NCBI RefSeq assembly: GCF_018139145.2
Contig: NC_059481.1
Coordinates: forward strand, 11,644,368 to 11,708,367
Direction: 5' to 3'
DNA from: Gymnogyps californianus
Taxonomy: Eukaryota > Chordata > Aves > Accipitriformes > Cathartidae
DNA: 64,000 bases
Every line of letters begins with the position of its first letter. Position 1 is the first letter of the stretch. Made by a program: the position numbers and the translations under genes. The notes below the pieces were generated by a model. The model was not told where the DNA came from, did not search any database, and was given only the letters and a program-made list of their open reading frames with translations. Shown here in pieces: positions 51,406-61,700 of this stretch.

Positions 51406-51538
51406 CTGTCTTTATCTCAACCCACAAGTTTTACTTCTTTTTCCCCCCCAATTCTCTCCCCCATCTCCCTGGGCGGGGGTGTGAGTGAGCAGCTGCATGG
51501 TGCTTAATTGCCAGATGGGGTTGAACTACGACAATCAC

Positions 51539-53530
51539 TAATAAAATAAAAAATACAGTACAGTATTTTTTTTTGGTGCCAGAACTACATAGCAGTGCTC
51601 TTCACAAGAAGATATTCTAATCTGATAAAAGATTCCACAACTAAATTCATTCATAAAATGAAGATTAAACAATTTTCTTGTATCTCTTCTTTTTTCTGGA
51701 AGGGTCATGACAGCACTAATGAAGGTTAAGTAGACTGAGGAATGATTTGTAGAATATCTGTGGGAGATCTCAGATATGTGTAGCTTATAGAAAAAGCATT
51801 GTAGCACCTACCACATCATGTGTCATGTCAGGTGAAAAAAATCTTTCTTCAATTCCCCAGGCATTTCAAATATAATTACTCTCAATACAATGGGTGAAGA
51901 ATCCTATTAGTTACGAGTCAAGTGTTCAAGCTCATTCTTTTCTTTCCTGTTTTATTATACTTGGCTGTTTTTTCACCATCACTTTTTAAAAGTACAGTTG
52001 TGTTGAGTCCAATATTGAAATTATAATTGAAACTGAAGCCATAGGAACATATAAGACATGCAGTGCCCCAAGTCAGTTGGCTATGCACAAGCAGGACAGC
52101 AGGCAAGGAGACTTCCTCTGCTCAATGTGTGATCCAGGCACAATCTGCATCCTTTGGTGTTAAGATCAAGGCAGTGCTAGGACTCTCTTAGCAGACAAAG
52201 GAAAGTAAAAAGCTTTGACTTCTCCCTATATCTGTTCATGGACTTGTCCAAACATGGAACTGAGCAAGGACATGTTGTGGATTGTAAAAGGATTTCAATA
52301 GGTTTGGAGTTGTCTTGTGAGAATTTATGAGGCTGGGCATGTTGACCTTATTATGGACTGTATACAGAGCACAGTTAGCTTAGTAGTGAAATGTCTGCAA
52401 TACCCACAGGAAGGGAAAGAATAGCTGGTGATAGCCATCTCTTTGAAAAGACTTGAGTTAAAGGGTAATACCAAAACTATTAATTTTGCTATTTTTGCTG
52501 TGGCTGTGAACCTACAAAACTTGCTTTGTCCCATAAGGGAAAAAGCCCATGACAGAGACTAACAAAAGACTTGACTGTGGCTGAAGGAAAGAGATTAACT
52601 TATTGCAGAAAAATGGCTATCAGGGAACCAAACTAAAACATGAGGCTTGTCTGAATGTGCATGAAGAAGTTAGCCTTGCCTATGTTGCCATCAAGCTGGT
52701 GAGGTGTAAGTACACTAGGCAAGAACGTATAATGCTTGCCAGTCTCAGGAACCTGTGATTATACGCTTTATTTCCTCTGCTAATGTATATGGTGTTTTGT
52801 TGTTTAAATGGATTTTCTGACCAGTATACACATCTCCTAAATGGGAGAACGCCACAAGTGCTTGAATTCAGGTGAACAGAGTGCATAGTTGTATGCAGGG
52901 TTTGACAGTTTCTCAGCAGTTTTGACATTTCTTCCCGAAAGAGACAAAAGGTCTGACAGCTGGGGATGAATGCAATCTGAAAACTCAGAAAGGAAGCATG
53001 TCCAGCTAACTGCATATCCATAATAGAGATGCATCTATTTTATGAGCTCTCTGTAGTGTGTGTTCAGAACCCATCCTGAGTGCTTATCTCCAAGCCCCAA
53101 ATGGGGGAGGGAGGGCTAGTTCTGTTATACATGAGATTTTCATTAAATTAAAGAAAAGCCAATGCTTCTTTTGCCCAGAGCAGGATTACTTCAACTCTAG
53201 AAACTGTGGGCCCAAACTTATGAGACTGACTGATGTCTATTCTTTTCACTGTTGGAAGGAAAGTCCTAGACACTATACCATTATCAACTGCTAGGTCAAT
53301 TTGTGAAGGAAGACACACAAAACCAGTCAAAAAGGGCAGTCCAGCAAATTAAAATCACTGATGCCAAAACAAAATCCTTCAAGCTCAGCTGCCAGGCAAA
53401 ATAGTCACATTGGAAGGCAACATACCATAGCACTCATACTAGCTAACAGAGAATTCAAGAGGAATCATATTAAAAATAGGAAAGATGTTTGTAGCAGAAA
53501 ATAGAAATGTAGCAAAATATGAAAAAATGA
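51539..53530. other. Unique sequence, no gene supported
   Basis: No gene or recognised repeat. Minus-strand frames at 52680-53034 (up to 113 codons) have no recognisable domain. Confidence 0.5.
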
Positions 53531-53640
53531 AAGCCATATAGCACTACAACAAGAGTGAGAGTTTTAAACTCCAGTGCAGTCTCGGTGCTAACATATGGCT
53601 GTGAGAGCTGGAGCTACCCAAAGTGTAAAATCAGACAGCC
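53531..53640 (+). mobile_element. RTE-like LINE reverse-transcriptase C-terminal relic
   Basis: The frame through 53555-53614 reads VRVLNSSAVSVLTYGCESWS. Many non-LTR retrotransposons of the RTE type and relatives carry, just after the reverse-transcriptase fingers and palm, a block close to K-(I/V)-R-(I/V)-F-N-S-x-V-x-S-V-L-L-Y-G-C-E-T-W. The residues and spacing agree across about 19 positions. Upstream residues STTTR also fit the usual SLxTK. A stop at 53528 and loss of similarity after about 53640 show that only a relic remains. It is neither CR1 nor L2, whose sequence here is different (CR1 has EYCVQFW). Confidence 0.55.
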
Positions 53641-56600
53641 TAAAAAGTAAGTGTCTATAAAAGATTCTGATTCCGGATAAATATACTTTTAACCAACATG
53701 GAGAGATGAAAATTCAAAATCACTGGCCAGCAGCTTATGTCCATCAGTATGAAGAGCACATTCTTCAGATGCGGAGTGTGTACCTCAGATGCCAGGACAC
53801 AGACACTCACCCAGAGCTGTCAAATGCAAACTGACCAGTGTCACAAAAAGAGGCTGTGCAAGAAAAGCCCTTGGAAAACCCATTAGCAAGCAGGATGCAT
53901 TAGCAAGGCAGTCACAACTCTGTAGGGTACTTGGAAACAGCAGCAAATGGCAGAAGTAGAGAAGACTAGTTTCTGACCCATTCACTTACATTGGCAAGGA
54001 GTTATTAAGCCAAAGAATACAATCATTAAAAGTGACTGCATCCTTAGGTCAAAATAGCCAATTTCTTGATTAATTCAAGTGAACAGAATCTTCTACTAAA
54101 ATTTTGAATTCCCTGGCACTTGCAGGTAATCAAAGCTATCTAATAACAGCTGCATCTTTTGTATAATTATTGTCTACAGAGAACAGAACTTGTCAGAAAC
54201 TTCAAGATGCTTTAATAGTATATAGGAGACTAGCAGATAAGGGCCATGGGTTCAGTGTATCCCAGTTTACTTGCTACATGTATTGTGAAATGCATTCCTC
54301 CTCATGGCTTTAAGAGACCAGAAATCTACATGAAAAATATAAAATGTGACCTTCCCCTTTCACTGTTTTGAAAGTTGTTGGGATAAGAGGACTGTGCTTA
54401 GTTCTTGCATGTTGGGAGAGAGAGAATGCTCATCTTCCACTTGGAGAGCTCTGCTCTGATATGACTTCTGCAGGGCAGGCCGTTGGGGAAGCTGTGGCAA
54501 GAGGGTGGTGTATAGGGAAGACTGTTGCCTTCAGCAGGATGGATGATATATACCTACTACAGGGCTGGACACCTGGTCTCAGGTTACAGAGAGAATACAT
54601 AGGCTGTAATCACAAAAGAGAGCACTTTCTTTGAACCTGAGTGCCCTTCATCTCTGTAATCCAATGTATTTTCTGTTTCTTCATTAGATGTACCTAAAGG
54701 TATCAGTACAAGGCTCAGTTGCTTTTAGAAGCTGTGCTAAGCAATTCTGCTTTGGAAGCATTTATTCTGTGAAGTAAATAAATAAATAAACCTGACAAAC
54801 ATGTTTTTCAAAACTCTGAGGAACTGCACATCGCCTGCTGGCACTTCTGAATTTAGTGTGCTGCATATTGAATTGTTTCTGCTCTCCTGTATTTTGCTTC
54901 CCTTTCAAAAGCTTTTTCTACTGCTATTTGTAAAACATCTTGTGGGCAATTCCTCTGCTTGCAGCCTTGCCTGTCACATTGTTTTTCCTTCACAAATAGT
55001 ATAAGGAAATAGAGAATGACTGTCTGGGATGATATAGGTTCTTTTGTTGCTATTACATATGGACAGACTTGTGTTGTAAACTGGTTACCACCTGTTTTCT
55101 TCTGAAAATGGAGAAGCAGTTTTCTTCTTTCTTACAAAATACATGAAACATCTAATTAATTTTGCTCGTATCCACTCATTTATGTAAGAAATTCTCTTAG
55201 GACCACATGCTGAAATCTTAGTCAAAATTCTCAGTAATCCATTAAGACTTCAGGTGTGTTTAATACTAGTATTTTCATGAATTGGAAAGGAGAGGGTGGG
55301 TGTAGTATCACATTGTGATACTAAATCCAAGAAATCCCGCAAAGTATTCACACTCAGTTTTGGAGTGACAACTGTTGTATCACTGTGTATGTCCTCTCAG
55401 ATCAAGTCTTCCAGAACATTTGCTTCTCAGATCTTATGACTTGAATGTTTGGTACCATTGAGTTGTTCCTCTTGCAGATGGGTGGGGCAGCATTGCTTCC
55501 AGTCTTTATACATGTGTTTCTTACAGGGAATTTGGAGTTTGACACAGGTTGCCCTGTAGAGACCACAAGGGTGTACTCAACCTCCAGCTCTGCAAAATCA
55601 ATGGGATCTGTTGTAGAGGGACTGAAGGCTTGTTGATAACTTTTGAAGTCTGGAGTTTCACTCTTCACTCTTTCACTCTTTATCTCCCAACGATGGACAA
55701 AACATGAGTAAATAAATTTGCTTCCTTCTGCTCCATCAAAATGTTACAAACTCTTTCTGTACTGTCTCAATAAATTATTTATCATATTGAGAGCTATTTG
55801 TGCCACATTTGTGCCACAAACACTGTTCTTACTGCTTTTATTCTTTGATCAGGCAAGTATCAAGTCAACAGCATTCCTATTTCGGCTCCACTGGGACATT
55901 GAACAGAACGGCACTGGTGAGCCATTTAGCCCCAAAAGAAGTTTGGGGCTTAATTATAACTAAATTCAAACATTTCAAACATTCTGTCCTTTTTCAAATC
56001 CTTGGCTTTTCCTTTAGATCCATCAGTCAGTACTTCATTAGGTATGTTCTATTTCCCAGCAGCTTGTCACTTATGATAATAAAATACATGGTCATGAATC
56101 TGCCTAGAGGAGGTTTTAAATAAATCTGTGTACATTTATAAATTCAGGTGAACATATAATTCTTAATGTCCTGCATGGTTACATGATAAATAATTGTCAT
56201 TGACTTCCCTCATTTTTAATTTCAGTGACAAAAGACTTGTTGCCATACATTTGAATAGCAGAAAGAGTAACAAGGCACAGCAGAATACAGTTGTTTGTTG
56301 TGTTCTGTGGGGGTTTTTTATGTTGAATCTTAAATAAATTTTTACACCTTGCTAAGAGCATTTCTCCATGGAATTTTTAAGGGCAAAATTAGTTGTAATT
56401 GTGTAAAATGTGATGTTTAATTATTTTCTTTAGTCAGTGGCATGCTGGGAATATGGGTCTGAGGGGTACCAGCCAGATAGTGCAGCCTTGAGGAAAGCCT
56501 TGAATGGGTGCACTTCTTCATGTCCAAGGAAACTGTGTGATGTTGGGAGCAGAGACGACTGGCTTTGTCATCATTTGCCTGGGGGTGATAGAGCAGAGAA

Positions 56601-57755
56601 GTGAGCATCCTGTGGGCAGTGGTCTCTGTTGTAGGTTCTTTGGACTTCAAATGGAACTGAAAGTACTTAGTACCTTGAAGGACCAAACAGTAGCCTATGA
56701 ACTGAAGAGCAGACAATTTAGTTAATAATCGGTCACAAACAAAGAAAAAAAATATGGGAGAAAAGCAGTGTGGCAGTCAAGGCCAAGCACAGATAGATGG
56801 AGTTTAACCATTTATAGGAGCCTCTCTGGGGACTGTGATGGATTTTAGAGGAGGCCATATGTGACTGTTAAATTGGTTCAACAAACCAAAATTATCTGTA
56901 GCAAAATTTGATTTTTCATTGAAAATCTATTTTTTTATCTAAAGCACTCAAATTTTTTTCAGATAAAACAAGTGGAAAAGGAACTGTCAGTTTTAGAACA
57001 GGAAGCTGATCTTTTTCACAGAAAGTAACTGCCTCCTACAATTTTTTCTGAAACTATTATTCTCCAATTAAAAAGACTGTCAATAATGAAACATAATCTA
57101 ACAATTATGCCAAATTCTCTTGTTCATTTAAATTCTGAGATGGTGCAGTATTGTACTGACTGGGTCTGAGTCTTATACCTCTTCAAAAAACTGTTTTGCA
57201 AAGAGCAGACAAGATGAGTTTGGTTCTTGTTAAGTGACTTTTGTTTTCATCAAGTTTTACCCCTTCTTGGGGATAAAAGGGCCTGTGGTTTTTAACTTTT
57301 TTAGTTCTAGTGGCTAATTCTCTGAGTTTTCCAGCCCCCTGACTCTTTCTCCCTCTATGAGATTCCACATCTCAAGATTCATTGCAGTGAATTGATATTA
57401 TTAATACTCTGACTAACTCAAACTAAGAAACAGGGCTGTATTGTGACAGCTACCAAGACAGTATGTGTCCCAGAGCCATTATGGTCTAAACAGTCTATCT
57501 ATCTGAAGGATAGGCAGGGAAACAGGCACACGTGTGAGAGTAGTTCAATGCCAGAGATGCTTGGTAGATCAGTCTGGCTTCACTCTGGAACAAATCACAG
57601 TCTTGCTCACTGAGTCCCTCCATTTCCTGCCAAGAGAATCTGCACAGATTGTGACTTTGGCAGCCATCTTCTGAATTGCCAAGAAAATTATGAAATGGGT
57701 GCTAACTATCTGAGTGCAAGTAAAGGCCTTTAATATCCCATGATATGTAGCTACG
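53641..57755. other. Unique sequence, no gene supported
   Basis: No gene. 53641-53950 may be further decayed LINE sequence. A (TAAA)n run lies near 54775-54790 and a 9-bp-arm hairpin at 55303-55323. Open frames up to about 107 codons have no recognisable domain. Confidence 0.45.
55303..55323. repeat. Perfect hairpin, 9-bp arms
   Basis: Arms tagtatcac and gtgatacta flank a three-base loop att. No known regulatory family is implied. Confidence 0.75.
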
Positions 57756-58720
57756 CATTTCTGGCCAGTTCTGTTTAATATCTTTATCAATGATCTGGAC
57801 AAGCGGATTGAGTGCACCCTCAGGAAGTTTGCAGATGACACCAAGCTGGGCAGGAGTGTTGATCTGCTTGAGGGTAGGAAGGCTCTACAGAGGGATCTGG
57901 ACAGGCTAGATCGATGGGCCGAGGTCAATTATATGAGGTTCAACAAGGCTCAGTGCCGGGTCCTGCACTTGGGTCACAACAACCCCATGCAACGCTACAG
58001 GCTTGGGGAAGAGTGACAGGAAAGCTGCCTGCCAGAAAAGGACCTGGGGGTATTGGTCGACAGCCATCTGAATGTGAGCCTGCAGTGTGCCCAGGTGGCC
58101 AAGAAGGCCAATAGCATCCTGGCTTGTATCAGAAACAGTGTGGCCAGCAGGACTAGGGAAGTGATTGTCCCCCTGTACTTGGCACTGATGAGGCCACACT
58201 TTGAATACTGCGTTCAGTTTTGGACCCCTCATTACAAGAAAGACATTGAGGTGCTGGAGCATGTCCAAAGAAGAGCAATGAAGCTGGTGAAGGGTCTAGA
58301 GCACAAGTCTGATGAGGAGTAGCTGAGGGAACTGGGGTTGTTTAGCCAGAAGAAAAGGAGGCTCAGGGAGACCTTATCGCTCTCTACAACTACCTGAAAG
58401 GAGGTTGTAGCAAGGTAGGTGTCGGTCTCTTCTCCCAAGTAACAAGCGATAGGACAAGAGGAAACGGCCTCAAGCTGCATCAGGGGAGGTTTAGATTGGA
58501 TATTAGGAAAAATTTCTTCACCAAAAAGGTTGTCAAGCATTGGAACAGGCTGCCCAGGGAAGTGGTAGAATCACCATCCCTGGAGGTATTTAAAAGACAT
58601 GTAGATGTGGCTCTTAGGGACATGGTTTAGTGGTGGACTTGGCAGTGCTAGGTTAATGGTTGGACTTCATGATCTTAAAGGTCTTTTCCAACCTAAACGA
58701 TTCTATGATTCTATGATCTA
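57756..58720 (+). mobile_element. CR1 LINE 3' fragment, 5'-truncated, disabled ORF2
   Basis: From [10 protein letters not shown] (frame starting 57765) through the catalytic FADD box at 57828-57839 and EYCVQFW (58204-58224), this is the C-terminal reverse-transcriptase part of a CR1 ORF2. It is followed by a short 3' UTR ending in a repeated attctatgat motif (58700-58718). The 5' end is cut just upstream of the G-P-V-L-F-N motif. The frame is broken by TGA at about 58015-58017, by TAG at 58320-58322, and by a one-base loss near 58367 that shifts frame. The shifted frame continues to a TAG at 58628-58630, which fits the normal ORF2 end. The 3' UTR phrase gacatggtttagtggtggac resembles younger avian CR1 subfamilies (J/Y type). 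It is the best-preserved, and so probably youngest, LINE copy in the window. Confidence 0.93.
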
Positions 58721-61700
58721 CCCTAAAGTAATTCCAACAAGGTAACAGGTTAATTATATATTTCTAACTAAATACTTGTGTAATTTTAAAGGAGTATTTT
58801 TCCCAAGGTGGTCATAAATTGTAAAGATAGATAGCATTAGGCAATTACCATTTTGAAGAATAGATGTTGTCACCATTAAAAGTGGGTACTTAGGACATAT
58901 AATAGCAGTGTCACATTCATCACAGCATCTAAGAGACAGGATGCTTAAATGCAGTGAGAAGGCTATTAATGCAGAAAGGTTTTAAAACTGCCATCAGATC
59001 TCTTGTACTCAATACTGGTGCTTTACATAAAAATTGCCTGCACTGATGATAAGGTAACTTGTCTGAGCTCAAAGCATTGGAGAACAATCAAATATGATAA
59101 ATGATTGCCAGCTGCTGCCATTTTCATAGAGACACAAACTTAAGATAATACAGCTAAGACAATTCACAGAAACTTCAGGGGGGTGACCCCTTCAAGTATT
59201 GTGTGATTCCTGACACTCAGTCAATGTAAAAGATACCTAATTTTTGTAGGCAGTAACAGGCTGATTTTCAATACATCCAAAAACATCTATCTATATGCAG
59301 TAGACACAGTCTATACTGAAAAACAGTGTTATATATTTAACTTATCCATAATTATTATTTAGAATAGCTACACTCATTATAGAGACTCCCATAAAATATT
59401 ATCAGACCATCTGTACTGAGCAATTGCAGTTGCTAATTTTGTTCATGGTCGAGGGTGCACAGCACTGTTGCAAATGATGCCTGAGTGAAGTTCAAATTCA
59501 ACACATTAGCAGAGTAGGCATTTAAAGTGAAGTATAATTTTGATTTTATAATAGAAAATTGTTATGGATATTGTATACTTTTATGTTCAGGAAATTTCCA
59601 TGAGCTCACATGCAGCAGGGTGAAAATATACCTAATTTTTTCAAAAAGAAAGGAAACACCTGTTTGGGGACCAATTATGAACTTCATAGAACTATCAGTC
59701 CTAATTACTAAATAGCTACAGGATTCTCATTTAAGCAAAATCAACCATACTTGAAAACTAAACTTAGAATGTAAATGATGCAATCACTCATAATTCATTC
59801 TGCCACAGTACACAAAAGCAGAGCCTACAGTAAACTGTTTTCAAATCTTTTGTGCAAATTAATACAGCCAATACTAGATTTTAAAAAGCAGTTAAGGAGA
59901 AATAGATCTTTTAAGGGTACTATTTTTTATCCAGCATTTTAAAACCAATCTTAAACTTGAATGCATCTGCTTTAAAAGAAAGACTTAGCAGAAAAGGCAA
60001 TGTTGTAAGCAGTCTGACTTTGAGGAGAGTGATCTACATTTGCTGCTCAAGAGAAATATTAGCTGCTCATTAAAGAATGTTGTATTACCATTTGCAAGAC
60101 CCATACTTACCTGTAACTGGTAAGTTAAATCTTAAATCTGGCAGTAGATAATATCTACTGCCCATACATTAGTGGAATCAATGATCCAAGGTAATCCAAG
60201 GATAATTTCTCAGGCAAGTTAACTGAGGGCAAGACCTCAAGATCTCAAATACAGCTACAGCTCTCCTGGGGAAGAAGAGAAGACTCTCAATATCAATCCT
60301 TGATTTGCAGGTCTGAGCCTTTTTGCAGGCTAGAATGACCACACAAATTAGTTGTCCAAACTCAGATTGAGGTTTACTGCTGTTACCCTTATCAATGGAA
60401 ACTCATTATAACAACTGAATATCAATTCATGTTACATGTCATTTTTATGTGAAATTTCTTTTTGCGCTCAAGTAAATACCACCCTATGCACACATAAATA
60501 TTAACCCCACAGAAAGTTGGTTACTTAGTACAATACATTCCAAAGCAGCAATTCTATGGTCTATAGTGTTGTTCACTTATCACGTGCGAAGTTTAGCTGG
60601 AGCTGAGAAGTTTAATGTCTATGGTATTTCTGTGTACCAGTACCAAATACTTTGTAAGCCACTATTAATCCTATGAGTAGCTTGGGAAAGAGTTTGCAGT
60701 AAAAAATATATTAATCAAATTTAGTCGTTCTTTCTGTTTGCAAATTGCTTGAACAGATTGTGAGATCTTCTTATTTGTTTGCCATCAGTTATTCTTTATC
60801 AAATATTATGGTGAGGAAAAATGAGCCTACTGATTGATCACAAATTATTTGCTGATGTTGTAAATATATATATAAACATAATATACTCCTGTACATATAA
60901 TAATTTCATATGCCATCTGTGTGATCCATCACTTCAGAAAATATTATTAAATCCCTGTGCCTTAACCTTTTTTCAACACAAAATGTTACATTTCTCCAAA
61001 ATCACGTTCCACAGACATTCCTAGCAATAAAACTGTTTTTCACGTGAATTCTACACTATCTAACCACTTGGAATCTGTCTATTTATCTCACAGTGACAGT
61101 GTCCAATCTAGTGTCGATCAGATCCATGCTGGGCTGGCAGTTTCAGTGGTCCATATGTATATAGCACTCACAAGGATGACTGGATATATATTATCCTGAA
61201 AAATCTCTTTGTCATTAAAGCTGATCTAGGACCTTCTGTTTACTCTTGTTTACTCCTGATTGTACAGCTTAAGTCTGGTAATATCACGTATTGCTTCCGC
61301 CTTTTTAGTCGCACTGGTAAATCATATTAAATGAGGCCTTCTTGCAGATGGTCCCTGTATGAGTACATCTTTGGATGAAGATAGATGGTAACAAAGGAAG
61401 TTCCAGATTGCAGCAAACCATGGATTCTTGTCCCTGCTGTTTTGAATACCTACATATTCACTGAAGCTTTTACTTGAAGTAAGGTTTGGGAAGAGTTGAA
61501 TTCCCTAGAGGGTGTGCTGAGATTTTTGATTTAACTCTGATTACTTCAACAAACACAATGCATTTGCATTTGCAGGGCAGGAAAAGCAATGCTTAAATGA
61601 AACTTAATTCCATGTTTTGAAAATCTGCAAATTATTTGAACTCTGTTACTGGTCACTTTGGATTTTATTACAGTATAATGGCATGAAAAATTAGCAAGCC

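Larger units (their letters stand above)
50972..51533 (+). mobile_element. Solo LTR 3, ERVL-like, same subfamily as LTR 1
   Basis: This 562-bp element begins TGTCCTGGTTTGGG and ends with a decayed form of the shared terminus, ctacgaca. It is flanked by a perfect 5-bp duplication, atcac, at 50967-50971 and 51534-51538. TATATAAA lies at 51236 and ATTAAA at 51400, with an (ATT)n microsatellite at 51347-51379 just before it. Its 5' half nearly matches LTR 1 (both have aacacgctgatgttttagtt), while a segment after the TATA box differs. There is no internal region, so it is a solo LTR. It has the same orientation as the other two. Confidence 0.9.

Noticed and set aside
51307..51507. Frame with a long polytyrosine run
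   Set aside because: The tyrosines come from the (ATT)n microsatellite inside solo LTR 3.
58232..58540. 102-codon minus-strand frame, and 57906-58268 minus frame
   Set aside because: Antisense shadows of the plus-strand CR1 ORF2.
60140..60162. Hairpin as a possible microRNA precursor
   Set aside because: The stem is only 10 bp with a 3-base loop, far shorter than a pre-miRNA.
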